Assembly: GCA_014529385.2 (NCBI GenBank)
Contig: CM043958.1
Span: 88,865,025 to 88,929,024 of the forward strand
Direction: 5' to 3'
DNA from: Adiantum capillus-veneris
Lineage: Eukaryota; Streptophyta; Polypodiopsida; Polypodiales; Pteridaceae
DNA length: 64,000 nucleotides
Below the pieces are notes generated by a model. That model searched no databases, had not been told where the DNA came from, and worked only from the letters and a program-made list of their open reading frames with translations. The position numbers and the translations under genes were made by a program. Below, piece after piece: positions 47,303-59,611 of this stretch; position 1 is the stretch's first letter; every line of letters begins with the position of its first letter.

Positions 47303-50300
47303 ATGGCTGACAACAACAACACAGATGTGTTCAAGATGTTTGCTGCTGAGGACAGGTTGGATGGGAACAACTACCCTATGTTGGCTTATATGATGCAACA
47401 TATTCTTGTGTCAAAGGGTGTTTGGAACATTGTGCAGGGCATTGATGTATGTCCTGGTTCTAAGGATGTAGGCGATGTTGAGGATGTTGCAGGTCTTGTT
47501 GCAAGGATTGCAGCTGTTAGAGTTGTTTTGCCTACGGTAGAACAAGCTCGTTGGGATGTTAAGGATGCGCAGGCTCATGCATTGATTGCGTTGTCTGTGA
47601 AGCGCACCATGTTCCTCACATCCGTTTAGCAAAATCTGCAAAACAGGCTTGGGATATTCTAGTAGGTCTTTATGCAAGCCGTAATGAGACTAAAATTGCT
47701 TTGCTGCGTAAAGAGCTGGAGTCGAAGATTATGCATGAGGAAGATGATATGGACACTTTCCTTGCTAGTGTCAAGGATATCAATGAGCAACTTATTTCTG
47801 TAGGTGAAGTTATTTCAGACAGTTCCCTTGTGCAGACTGTTCTTGATGCCTTACCAGATTCTTACCAGACTTTTGCTAGTACTTGGAGACTTATGACCCA
47901 AGGAAATCCAGAAGTTGTCAAGTTTGATGCATTATGCACATTGCTGTTGCAAGAGTCACTTTCCAGAAAAAACAGGACTAGACAGCGTGCAGTTGAACAG
48001 GCTTTTATTGCTTCTCAAAGAAAGGGTGGTAACAGCAATGCAGCCACTTCTTATGGTTCTGTTGCGAGTGGCAAAAATTCTGTTTCTAATGCTTCTGTTG
48101 GCAGCAATTCGTCTGGGAATTCTGGTGATAAGGGCAAAAAGAAGATGCGTTGCCATTATTGTAAAGCCAATGATCACTTGATCAAGTCGTGTCCTAAGTT
48201 GAAGGCCAAAGAGGATAAGAAGAAAGAGGGCGGTTCCACTGCAAATGCTGGTTCCACTACAAATGCAGCCATTGTTGAGTCTTCTGTGAAAGGAGACTGT
48301 GTTGCGGACGTTGATGCAGAATGGGTTTTTAGCGCAGAGTGCACTTACAATCCTGCTGTCCATGATGCATGCTTGTCAGTTGCTGCAGATTCACATGTGT
48401 GGTATTTCGACAGTGTTGCTACAAAGCACATTACCTCACATCGTGAATTGTTTACCTCTCTCGAGTCTGTCCCTCATGGGAATTCAGTCACTTGTGCCAA
48501 CAACGCCTCTTATCCAGTTCGGGGAGTTGGAAAGATCGTACTCACTGCTGCTAATGGCAATTCCTTCACACTTGTTGATGCACTTTATGTACCTGGGATC
48601 AAGAAGAATCTCTTGTCTGTATCCGCACTTGCTGGACTTGGACTTGTAGTCAAATTTGTGGATGACAGATGTACAGTTCATGATCTCAGTTTTGGTGATG
48701 AAATTGTTGCATCTGGGCTTTTGTGCCGTGGGCTGTATAAGCTCACTTTGTATGACAAGTGTGGACAAAATTTTGCAAATGCTGTTGTAGATTCAAGGGC
48801 TATTTCAGATGCAAAACTTTGGCATGCTCGTTTTGGCCATCTGAATTTTGCCAGTTTGCTGCGTTTGCAGAAATTTGATATGGTTGCTTCTTTGCCGCCT
48901 CTTGAAGCACCTGTCAAACATGTTTGTGAAGGCTGTATTTTGGGTAAGATGCAGCGTTCTAAATTTCCAAAGGATGGTTCAGTTCGGGCCACATGCAGGT
49001 TGCAGCTTGTGCATAGTGATGTTTGTGGGCCCATGCAAACTCCGTCCTTGGGCAATTACCTGTACTTCGTGACTTTCATTGATGATTACTCCAGGCATGC
49101 ATGGGTATTTCCGCTTAAAGCAAAGTCCGAAGTTTTTATGTGCTTCAAACAATCTCTGGCTATGGCTGAAAATGTCTCGAAATGTACTATGGACACCCTC
49201 CGTTCCGATCGAGGGGGGGAGTATATGTCTCATGAATTTAATGCATTTCTGGCTAGTCGTGGGATAAAACACCAATGTACAGTGCCTTATACACCTCAGC
49301 AAAATGGTGTTGCTGAGAGGAAAAACAGGTCACTGATGGAAATGGCACGATGTATGGTCAAAAGTCAAGCTTTGCCGCATTCTTTTTGGCTTGAGGCCAT
49401 CACGTGTGCCACTTATGTACTTAACAGGTGTCCTACGAAAGCTTTGCAGTCTATTACTCCATATGAAGCATGGCATGATAGAAAGCCTTCTATTGAGCAT
49501 GTGTGTGTTTTTGGTTGTTTGGCATATGCTTTGGTGCCACAAGTGCAGCGCAGAAAATTGGATGATAAGGCTGTCAAATGTATTTTTGTTGGTTATAGTG
49601 CTGAAAGCAAAGGTTACAGGTTGTATCATCCGCAAACAAAACGTATTTTGATTTCTCAGAATGTAGTGTTTGTGGAAGATTGCGTTCAACCCTTGCTGTC
49701 ATGTACTAGAGACAATAATGTAAGCTCACAGGATATTTATGACACTTTGTTGCCTCTTTTCAGTGGTGGAAATACGAATGTAAGTTCCAATGAGGCAAAT
49801 GTACAGCCTATGGGGGTTTTTGAAAATGTTTTAGATCAGCCTATTACTGATGCAGATGTACATGATGTACTTGATGAGGAAAAGGGCTGAAAATGAGCAG
49901 GCTAGAGGTATGCCAAAATGGCTGGTGCACACTTTGCGTGACAGTAAATTGGATGCACCTTTGTCTAGTCGTACTCGTTCAGGCTCTCGCCATGCATCTT
50001 ATGCATCAGATTGTTATGCTTTGGTTGTGTCTAGCTTACATGATGTTGAGGAGCCTCTATCTTTTGATGAAGCACAGAATTCAGAAAATTGGATGGCTGC
50101 CATGCAATCAGAATATGATGCACTTATAGAAAATGACACATGGACTTTATGTGATTTGCCTCCTGGCAAAAAGGCCATTGGTACGAAGTGGGTTTACGAG
50201 TTGAAACGCAAGCCGGATGGTGAGATCGATCGCCATAAGGCTCGACTTGTTGCAAAAGGTTATGCACAGCAAAAAGGCATAGATTATGAAGAGACTTTTG

Positions 50301-51587
50301 CTCCCACTTGTCGTATGACTACTGTACGTTTTCTATGTGCATTGGCAGCTCATTTTGGTTGGGATGTACATCAATCAGACATTGTTATTGCTTTCTTGAA
50401 TGGTGACATATTTGAGGAAGTTTATGTAATGCAGCCTCGCGGTTTTGTCATAAAAGGACAAGAGGACAAAGTGTGCAGATGTAAGAAGGCTTTGTATGGG
50501 TTGAAGCAATCTCCTCGTGCTTGGTACGAGAAAGCTGACACTCATTTGGTTAAACGAGGCTTTCGTAACAGTCCAACAAAAAGCACATTGTATGTAAAGC
50601 GTGAGGGTGATGTACTTCTCATTGTGTTCTTTATGTTGATGATTTGTTGATCACTGGACCAAATGAGAGACATATTGCTGAATTTAAGGCTGATTTGAAT
50701 GCTACTTTCAAGATGAAAGATTTGGGGCTGTTACATCATTACTTGGGTATACAGTTTAAGCAGTGTGATGGTGGTATTGCCTTGTGTCAGAAAAGTTACA
50801 TCGAGACATTGCTATGTAAGTTTGGACTTGAGGATTGCAAACCTATTGCCACTCCCATGTAAACAGGTTTGAAGTTGAGTCTACATGATGCTGGCGATCC
50901 TGTTGATGTCACTCTTTACCAAACTGCTGTTGGCTGCCTCATTTATGTATGCAACACGAGGCCGGATATTCAGTTTGCAGTCTCACAGGTCAGCAGATTT
51001 ATGCATAGCCCAGGGTCTAAGCATTGGCAGGCTATCAAGAGGATTTTCCACTACCTTAGTGGCACTTTACATCTTGGCTTGTTTTATCCCAAGGGGGGAT
51101 CATTGCCGCCAGACTTACATGCTTTTTCGGACTCAGATTGGGCTGGTTGTTTTGACACGCGAGTGTCCACAAGTGGTTTTTGTTTCATGCTTGGCAGTTC
51201 ATGTATATCATGGTTGAGCAAGAAGCAACCTACTGTGGCCACTTCGAGTTGTGAGGCTGAGTACAGGGTAGTCTTCACAGCTACGGTTGAGTGTGTATGG
51301 CTCAGACGCCTTATGGCGATTTGGGTGTTGGACAGGACACTGCCAACACTATCTACACTGACAGTCAGAGCGCATTGGCAGTTGTGAGGAACCCAGTTTT
51401 TCATGCTCGCACAAAGCACATTGAGGTGCATTACCACTATGTCAGGGAGAGGCTCTTAGCAGGAGAGATGAGGTTGGCTTATGTGCCAACACAGGACAAC
51501 CTTGCAGATCTTTTCACAAAGGCATTGTCTCGTGAGAAGCTTGAAGATTTCCGCAAAGCTTTGGGCTTACTCCCCTTTGTGGACTGA
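47303..51587 (+). pseudogene. Ty1/copia gag-pol polyprotein (element I)
   Basis: The start is ATG 47303 (MADNNNTDVFKMF). A frameshift near 47625 splits gag; the main frame 47701-49890 has a CHYCKANDHLIKSC zinc knuckle. The protease reads WYFDSVATKHIT, Val replacing the active-site Gly. Gag-pre-integrase follows (LWHARFGHLNFASL, CEGCILGK), then integrase with HSDVCGP, RSDRGGEY and NGVAERKNR. A shift near 49885 precedes RT (KARLVAKGYAQQKGIDYEET, IAFLNGDIFEEVYV, KKALYGLKQSPRAWY); a one-base deletion near 50630 falls within the codons for YVDD. TAA at 50860-50862 follows TPM. RNase H runs from TRPDIQFAV, SDSDWAGC, WLSKKQPTVATSSCEAEY to NLADLFTKALSREKL, with one more shift near 51310, ending at 51587. 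Confidence 0.96.
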
Positions 51588-51662
51588 TCTTGTCCTCAGG
51601 GCATGGCACTTCCCTTTACTCATGTGCAAGCTCTCGTTCACCGCATCACTCCAGGGGGGATT

Positions 51663-51888
51663 TGTTACCATATACATGTGGTAGTGATGTATGTGAACAC
51701 ACTAGGACCGTCGAGGCATTTTTTCCTTCTTTAGGAGGTTTTTTCCCCGTGCATTGTATATACGCCCATCACTCTAGGGCTATCTATCTTTCCATTGCAC
51801 ACTAAGTAACACACTCTCTATTGTGTGCCTTGAGCTTCCTTCGTCTTCTCCAAGCTATGTGTGTTTCTCTGCAACCCTAATTCCAACA
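51663..51888 (+). repeat. 3' LTR of copia element I
   Basis: TGTTACCATATACATG to CCAACA, 226 bp, matches 6696-6924. Confidence 0.94.
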
Positions 51889-52261
51889 GCAATGCTCCTA
51901 TTGCCTCATCTGCCAGAAAGTGCTAGCTTTGGTTTGCTTATATATTATCTTAGCCCTACCTAGTTCCCAACAAAAGTCACTTAATAAATAAGTGAAAAAT
52001 GTCAAAAATAGGGAAAATAGGTTTAATGCACTGGAAAATTCCCCGGACGGATTCTGATGAATTCTGATGGGAATGCTGATGATCATGCTGTGTGCAACCG
52101 GAGGATATGCGTCTAATCTAAGTGACTAGTCATGCACGGTCTGCGAACAGACTCATAAAAGTGCCAGATCACTTCCTATTCTAGTCTGACTTGACTGAAC
52201 TGAACCCTGGTCATGTTGTAGCTTGTCCATGGACACATAGGGTTGGATGTGTCACGTGACA
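51889..52261 (-). repeat. Fragment of an LTR of family B
   Basis: It matches the 27410-27766 and 32050-32403 portions of the B LTRs (CTGCCAGAAAGTGCTAG; GATGATCATGCTGTGTGCAAC; CACGTGACA end) with more divergence. The other two thirds of the LTR are missing at the copia junction. Confidence 0.9.
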
Positions 52262-52465
52262 AGCATTGCGAGGAATCCGGTGTTTCATGCCCGGACCAAG
52301 CATATAGAGATACAATACCATTTTGTTAGTGAGAAGGCCCTATTGGACTAGAGTACATTCCGATGTTAGATAACCCTACTGATATCTTCATCAAGGCGAC
52401 ATTATCCTCTCATGCCAGCTCCCTTGGACTTGTTTCAACTTCCCCGTCTAGGAGATGAGAGGGGG
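52262..52465 (+). pseudogene. RNase H tail and PPT of a second copia element
   Basis: The reading RNPVFHARTKHIEIQYHFV, followed by a broken NPTDIFIKA-like end, is the C-terminus of a copia RNase H that differs from element I. The purine run GGAGATGAGAGGGGG (52451-52465) is the polypurine tract next to an LTR start. Confidence 0.85.
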
Positions 52466-52950
<485 letters not shown>

Positions 52951-53159
52951 ACATTGTGCCGTTGCTTGCAAGTTGTTCTTGTGCATGTACAGTGTGCAGT
53001 TCGCGATAGGAGCTTGAGTACGAGGAGATCTATCACAATAGATGCAAGATCTATTGGCTGCACGGTCCCGAGAGGAGAATTGGGTCATACAATGTCTTCT
53101 TGTCCTCTTGCCCTGGCCTGCTTATGGAAGATGGATGCAGTGATCTGGGTCTGGTTGAT

Positions 53160-54445
53160 TAGCTTTGATCCGTGCTTCAAATAGTATCTCAGACATTTCT
53201 CTGAACTGAGGTTCTAAACTTGATTTGCTGGCACTCATGTTCAAGGATTTTCGAAGCCTCTACTTTCAGCTAAAGTAGTTCATTTTTGTACCTTATCAAT
53301 CGGCTGACCTGAGATTTCCATGGGGTCATCATGCCTTTGAAGTTGATAAGGTCATCTTTGAGCTCTAATACCGGGTCCTCCTTTTTAGGTCATTGAGTAC
53401 TGACTTCCATGCCACCCATAAGGCAGTGCTTTGTTCATACCATTCTCTGATCTGATCTACAATCTGGATATATCTCATTTTATCTGTTGGTTCATTGTAG
53501 ATCGGATTTAGAGGTGGATAAAACCTTGGTAGCTCATCCTCCTTGTTGGGTAGGGCATACATCATAACAGGAGAATATGGCCCAGCCTCAATATTATTCA
53601 GTACAATCCGAATCTCCTGCTGCATCATTTTTCTTAGGACTTTGACCGGGTGGAATAAGCTTTACAGGGCTTGTTCTTGCTCTCGGCGGATGGCCATTTT
53701 GGTGAGCTTGTCTTCGTTGCTGCATTTTTTTCGAGCAGGGCAGCTACTCTGTGGTCCAAGACCCTTCTGGCAATCTGTAATTTCAGCAGAGTCCCTTTGA
53801 CTTTTGCCCGAATATCCCTTGTAAGCTAGTCTAATGCCTAGCAGGACTCCTAGCTGAATTCCCAGACTTTGTACATTTATCATTGTCGACTTCCATGTCT
53901 GAGGATTTCCATTAGTGTCACCCTGTGTTAGCAAATATTCAGGTATTCAGTCGAGCACTTGGATCACATTTGGATGAGGAGGCAACTGGCAAATTTGTTG
54001 CTCATGGTAGTTAATAGCCTTCCACTGCTTCACCATCCTCTCGGCGCCGACAAATAGCATTTGTTACCTCTCTAGATCCGAATAAGCATCGTCATCATGT
54101 GGGTGGTATGATCTGAGTGTGGTTCTACGTGATTGCTTTCTCCTAGTTTTTGTGTGAAAAGACTATCTGCTGCTGACTGACATCAGTCTATTGGTATGGG
54201 GTTTAGTTCGCTTGGCTGCCAAGTGTTTGGTCTGGCTTATTGTCTGGCGTTTGATGAGGAGGCTGCTGAGATTGGTCAGGCGTTTGATCACCTAGGCGTT
54301 TGATCAGCTCCACCTGCTCCCTGGCTCTGATCTGGAGGATTTGTCGGATCATCATTGAAACCAGCCTGTACTTTCAAAAAGGGCGGTAGACCTTAGACTT
54401 AAACCTTAATTGCTTTCACCCATTTAATTTGTCGCCCACTTTACC
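53160..54445 (-). pseudogene. Unfamiliar coding remnant downstream of LTR G (N-terminal part)
   Basis: Reading leftwards from the LTR, a leader is followed by readable protein blocks in changing frames. They include AERMVKQWKAINYHEQQICQ near 54040, then MLTQGDTNGNPQTW with LGIQLGVLLGIRLAYKG (53934-53800), and then MMQQEIRIVLNNIEAGPYSP and YNEPTDKMRYIQIVDQIREW (53628-53365). No zinc knuckle, protease or RT is visible and I do not recognise the family. The leader shares GGGTGAAAGCAA and TACCGCCC with element F, so this is the interior of an element using F-type LTRs. Function unknown; coiled-coil potential is apparent near the end. Confidence 0.55.
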
Positions 54446-55752
54446 TGTACTTTCAAGACACAACAAAGGGGAAAGGGATATAGGTTGCTAGAATGCACCT
54501 GTATGAGAAGACCGACACCAGATTGGCCCCTAACTTAGGCGCCCCTTTCGGTATTTCTTTATTCTTAAACAGAGGGAATAAACGTTGTGGTTCCCTACAA
54601 GCCGCCCCGCACAATCTGGGCTGAATTTCTTCTGTTCTGGCGCAATTTCGGCAGCATAACTGTACTAGGACCCTTCACAGTCAGTATCCCCACGCATTAG
54701 ATGACTTTCCCGACGCATACGGACACTTTGCAAAACTTGGCGAGAATCTGCAGCACGCTGAATTCTCTGTTTTCTGCCCCGAAAATGTGCCAGATCACCT
54801 GTACAGCGGTCCCCTCGTGTCCGAACCTCTTGGGGGTATTAGGGTCCGTTTAGGGCCAAAAACCCTAAACCTGCTGTAATTCACTGTTTCGGGCTCCGTT
54901 TTGCGTGTCGGTTGCATCCGTAGCAAGCCCTCGAGCTCCCGCACCTGTAGGGCTACTTGCCCTTTGAATCGGACGAGATTTCTGACGTGAAACCTCTCCG
55001 AATTCACCTGTACCTGTGGGGGATTAGCCGCTAGCTAATCCAATACCTGTGCAAGAGGCTCTTGCCTCGGCAATCGCGCATGAACCCACATAACTGTACA
55101 TTGGTCAATTGAAAAGCCCACTAACGGGGCATAACATACTGCCATAGGGGAGAGAGAGGGAAAGGAAGCACTCCATAGCTCTCAACTTGTGACAAAAACT
55201 GCAAATCAGCCTCCTCTCTCATTTTAGGCGTCCCCTTCTCTGGCCAGGAGTAGTAGAAATGCTCACAGAGTGACACCTCGCCCAGTTTTCGATTTTGGCC
55301 AACTGGGCTAAAAATATCTCAACTGGTGCGTCAGTTGACTTGGCAGCAGAGCAATAAAATGTTCCTCTTGTCATTCCGGAGGTAATGACGCGAACACATT
55401 TTCAGGTCCCAAAATAGCAATTCCCTAAATTTTAGGAGATGCTGCCATTGTATCTTTCTAGGTCATCTGACCCTCTTTGTACACTGCAGCCACACCAAGA
55501 ACTGAAATGTAGCTCCTGTAGCAAAGGATTCCACTTTGGCTAGTCAATGACTCCCCTTTGGCTAACCATAGTCCTTGTCCAACCTTAGTGCTCTCTTGCC
55601 CTCAGGCCTGGACTCCCTCTGAACAGTTCCACACTAGCTATGCAATGCAGGGCAGTTAGATTTCCCGAGGGGTGCTTCCAAAAAGTGAAAATGAATAAAT
55701 AATAAGAAAGAAATCAACAAAAAGGATAGATAGTAGTCACACGCTAGTGACA
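54446..55752 (-). repeat. LTR G (F-type), 1307 bp
   Basis: An inverted, diverged copy of LTR F, TGTCACTAGCG to AAGTACA on the minus strand. The promoter-like block lies at 54538-54560. It also shares GAGAGAGGAGGCTGATTT and GGATTAGCTA/GCTAATCCCCCACAGGTA segments with F. Coding remnants lie on both sides. Confidence 0.8.
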
Positions 55753-58140
55753 ATCATCATCGTCATCATCATCTTTCTTTGAATTTGGCTTAACCTTTGT
55801 GGTGTCATCCTCCTCCTCTTCCTCCTGGCTCGCCTGAATGTGCTCTAGTAGTGCTTGATTAGCTAGAGCACTTGTATTTTTGGTGGCTTTTTCCTCCAGG
55901 TCTTCTTTTGTGTTGGTGACCAGATTCTGTTGATCCTCCACATTCAGGGTTAGGTTACCTTCAGATTCTGTGATGTCTACCAAAGACTAGTAGATATTCT
56001 AATGGAGTGCTTCATTACAGTGTGGACCTCCTTTAAGCTTTCCATTGCTGCCTGCTTTTGGTCCATGAGAGACTTGTGCCCTTTCAGTTCTTTGCTGTAT
56101 TCCATTTCTCATCATTGAGATTAGAATTAATCATCTTCAGGTGTCCATTTTGGTGCTACAACTCTTTAATGGCCGTTGTGTGTTGTTCTCTTTCGACCTC
56201 TTCCTCTATCAGAATCTCTTTTGCGTTTGAGGACTTCAGTCCTCCACTTGTTGGCATTCAGGGTCTCTTGTTCCAGCCTTTGCTTGTGCCGGTCGATATC
56301 AGAATTTTGGATGCTGACCTGGACTTCCATCATTTGGCCTACAACATTTACTATTGTATTTAGCCCTGTCTAAATCATGGTTATACTGATCATCGATAAT
56401 ACAAATCGGATGGCTGTGCCATACAATGTTCCAGTGATCAAATATGAAACTACAAGCACTGATCTCAATACCATTATAGATGGTTGTATAACCACGATTT
56501 TTGTTTTCCTGAGGATCTTTTTCTCGGGAAAAAAAAAAATCGTGGTTATATAACCATCTATAATGGTATTGAGATCGGTGCTTGTAGTTTCATATTTGGT
56601 CACTGGAACATTGTATGGCACAGCCATCCGATTTGTATTATCGATGATCAGAGTGCCCACCAATTGGTGTCTGTGTAAAGCCTTGAGTCTATTTGGGAAG
56701 CGTTGAACCACTTTGGTAGAAATTGGATGGACTTGTGACATATTGGTGGTGGCCTAGATGTTTCTGGCTTCTCACATGTCTTGAGTGGGCTTCTTCGTGA
56801 ATTGATTGCAGTGGTGCCCGGTAGTGCCAAGTACTGTTCCCATGCTTTCTAATGTTCCTCCAGCCAGTTCAGTGGTTGCTTCTGTCTTCTCATCTTCAAA
56901 GGTGCGCCCTGTTTGCTTTGTTGTGGTGCTGAGCTTGTCCCAATACTCTTTTGAGAGTCTTTGTTTCTTTGTGGGCTTTTCAGATGTCTCTGTTGTATTA
57001 CCACTATTGGGCACTGACGACGTTAGTGGGGATGTCGTGGTATTTACTCAATACTATGCATGATGGAGCTGATGGTCATATTGTCTTGTGGGTGACTACC
57101 ATGGGTCTATACCTTGCACTTTCCTTTTAAGGGTGATTCTAGGGTTATCCTGGATTCGTCTAGGTATATATATAGATGCTAAGCTATGCTTCTTTGTAGC
57201 TGGTTTTGTCTGTTCCGACTCTCCCTCTGGTCCTGTTATGGCCAATGTCTGAGCCTTTGGTTGCTTTGGCTTCGGGACCGTCTGGACTGTCTGGCTCACA
57301 TGTCCATTAAAACAACTGCCATATATACCCGGAAAAGTTGTTGGTTTTTCGCTTTGGCCGTTTGGGCAGCCACACTGCTACGCAAGATTGAGCTTAAATT
57401 GACTGGACACTGGCTGTCCAGAGCTCTGGCTAAAAGCATACTGAAGAGCTTCTCAGAGACTTATGTAAGTTTATCTTTCAGGTTAATGGCTTCAACAGCG
57501 AACTTGTATGCCGGTTTCTGCTCTAAAGCTGAAACTGGAATACCCTAACGACTTGATTCATGGTTTAGCCTTCTGATTGAATGGCAGTTTGAAGATCTGT
57601 GAGATGATTGCAGCAGTCAACCGAAGCTGCCTTCCCTTGATTGTCACTGTTGCTCTGTCTGTGTTGAAAGTTTCCACTACCTACTCAATCAATGACATAT
57701 CAATGAGGATTAGTAATCCCTCTAGCAGAAGTGGCATACCCTAGATGCTCATTAGTTGCTTCTCTTCATCTTTGAAGGCGGCCTATGGCCTGAGAAGAGA
57801 TAGTGGGTGCTGTTTTGCCACTACTGTAGTTTGGAGTACTTTTGCGAGCTCCAACTGATGTGCTGCCAATTCTGTCTGCATAGCCGCGGCACTCTTGGTA
57901 GCTCTCTTCACCATATTTGGAGTCTAAGAAGTGTCTTGCATGGAGAATGAGAACTCACTGGAAGAGCTTGGCAATGAAAACCAGGCGTGAACCGGGTTGC
58001 TCAATCGCGAAGCGGTTGTAGGTGAAGACTCTTGTGCAGAGGGATGTGTGTGCACAGGAGGCGATGAAATGGTGCTAGGTTCGCATGGTAACTCTAATTC
58101 AAGCCATGAATGCTCCACTCCTCTGGTGCCTCAGGGATAT
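55753..58140 (-). pseudogene. Unfamiliar coding remnant upstream of LTR G (C-terminal part)
   Basis: Minus-strand reading gives a Ser/Pro-rich start (EHSWLELELPCEPSTISSPP, 58118), an Ala/Gln-rich helix (KRATKSAAAMQTELAAHQLE), and a block VVETFNTDRATVTIKGRQLR with LTAAIISQIFKLPF (57690-57590). LRSSVAAQTAKAKNQQLFR and YIPRRIQDNPRITLKRK (57385-57130) follow, then a charged linker and an acidic end (QASQEEEEEDDTTKVKP, then DDDDDDDCH) whose stop falls at the LTR border. The VTIKGR...IFKLP pattern recalls plant transposon ORF1-type proteins, but I cannot assign it firmly. Many frame changes and stops are present. A fold-back duplication lies at 56386-56651. Confidence 0.5.
56386..56651. repeat. 117-bp near-perfect inverted repeat with 32-bp loop
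   Basis: Arm 56386-56502 is the complement of arm 56535-56651 apart from three positions. On the plus-strand RNA all three are G-U pairs, so the stem would be fully paired. The sequence is a fold-back copy of coding sequence from the surrounding minus-strand remnant (VPYNVPVTKYETTS). Confidence 0.97.
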
Positions 58141-58251
58141 AACAGCTGTTATTGACGTGTTGTGCATGCATTCGCCAATCCTTGTAATCATTATTGGCTT
58201 GAGTCTCAAAAAGATTTGGCCTTTAATACTCTGCTAGTTACCGTTAAACAC

Positions 58252-58966
58252 TTAAGATATTGGTCCCCTTTCCAGATGATTTCTTTGAGTTTGATGCGTG
58301 ATAAGTTTCCGATCAGCATCATTCTGAAAGTCCATGCTGCTTTTATTGAGGTTTGGTGAAGATATTAGCAGGGTTATTTGACGTAGAATAGCTTTCAAGA
58401 AGATGAGCCATATAGTGCCATCCAAGGTCTTCTCTAGAACAAAGGTATACCCCGAGCATGAAATGTCGGAGCTCCGGGCAATAGCTATACAAATTTGGTT
58501 GTCCAAATAAATTGTGGTTGTGTGCCTCGAAAAACCAATCTCCGAAAGCAACCTTATCAACCAAACATACTCACATTTAGCACTGCAAGCAGCAGAATGC
58601 TCTGCCTCTGCGGAAGACAAGGCAACTGTGGGCTGCTACCGCTCCATGAAATCATTCCTTAACTAAAAGAAAAGGTGTAGCATGAATTTGGATCTTCGCC
58701 CCAATCTGAATCACTCCATCCTTGAATAGTAATTTTGGAGCGTGTACCTCCAGCGGCATACCATATGCTCAACGATTTTGACTGCTTCAAATACTACAAG
58801 ATTCGGAGAGCCTGCTCAAGATGTCAAAATGGGTGTTCAGCAGCCAAATAAGAGAGCAGACCAGTTTGCGATACTTCGTAGCATCAACTACATCCAAAGG
58901 ATCATACAGGGACAATTTTGGTCGGGATCCATTGGAGTAAAGATCTGCTTGCAATCGGTCATACCA

Positions 58967-58969
<3 letters not shown>
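58252..58969 (-). pseudogene. Ty1/copia RT C-terminus and RNase H fragment
   Basis: The minus strand reads FGMTDCKQIFTPMDPDQN next to the microsatellite, then in other frames ITIQGWSDSDWGEDP, then SSAEAEHSAACSAKCEYVWL with RLLSEIGF and YLDNQICIAIARS, and NPANIFTKP near 58350. This is a copia lineage different from element I. Multiple frameshifts and stops are present, and the remainder of RT is cut at the CT tract at 58970. Confidence 0.88.

Positions 58970-59055
<86 letters not shown>
58970..59055 (+). repeat. (TC)43 microsatellite at an element junction
   Basis: An uninterrupted TC run of about 86 bp separates the copia fragment from element D gag. It abuts the point where element C gag encodes its poly-serine tract. 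Confidence 0.98.
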
Positions 59056-59057
<2 letters not shown>

Positions 59058-59549
59058 AAGAACTGGGTACTTCCTCAAATCGAACACGCTTCTTCTGTTT
59101 CTTTGCCTTTTCAAATATCGACTGACGACCCAAATAGTACGGAAGTCAGTGCCTTTCTTTTGCTTTTTGCCGTGCTTTTCAGCTTTGTTTTGCGCGTCAA
59201 AAAGCTGAGCAATTCGTGCATCAACCACCTCTTCTAATTCCTTCTCTGTATACTTCTTGGGAGCAGGAGGTTTCTTGAGAGCAGGTTTTGGGGGTGGTCT
59301 TGTGGTTTTCTGCCACTACGCGTGCACTTCCTCCAAAGAGGTCTTGCTCATATATTTTGCCATTTTCGGGTCCTTGGCAAAGTTAAGCATCATCTTTGTT
59401 GCGTCGCCGATCAATCGTTGACGCTCCATCTCTCGACGCTCTGCCTGAGTAGGCCGAGGCGGGCCATACTCCTTGCCGGAATCTTTGTTGTGATCCCTTC
59501 CCGCATCTCCGGATGCAGAGGGAGTTGACTGATCTTTGCCTGAAGCCAT
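59056..59549 (-). pseudogene. Element D gag N-terminus, truncated
   Basis: ATG 59549 starts MASGKDQSTPSASGDAG and follows the gag of element C closely (REYGPPRPTQAE-like EYGPPRPTQAERREMER; NFAKDPKMAKYMSK; KYTEKELEEVVDARIAQLF). A stop at 59316-59318 and a frameshift near 59130 break it. The gene ends at the TC tract, in place of the Ser/Asp tract. No capsid or pol remains. Confidence 0.9.
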
Positions 59550-59598
59550 AGGTGCCGCGGAAAAAAATCGGATTTCCCGTAGAAGAGAAATTGGCTGT

Positions 59599-59610
59599 GC
59601 TCTGATACCA
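59599..59610 (-). promoter_or_regulatory. Primer binding site of element D
   Basis: Minus strand TGGTATCAGAGC is a perfect tRNA-iMet match one base inside the LTR. Confidence 0.95.
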
Positions 59611-59611
59611 C

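Larger units (their letters stand above)
47213..51888 (+). mobile_element. Ty1/copia element I lacking its 5' LTR
   Basis: The leader (with the 14-bp palindrome at 47226-47239), gag-pol and 3' LTR are present. The 5' LTR and PBS, which exist in the sister at 6696-6936, are absent; homology begins about 47213. The element therefore joins Ty3 element F without a target duplication, pointing to deletion or recombination, not normal insertion. A short polypurine run, AGGGGGGA (51653-51660), precedes the 3' LTR. Confidence 0.92.
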
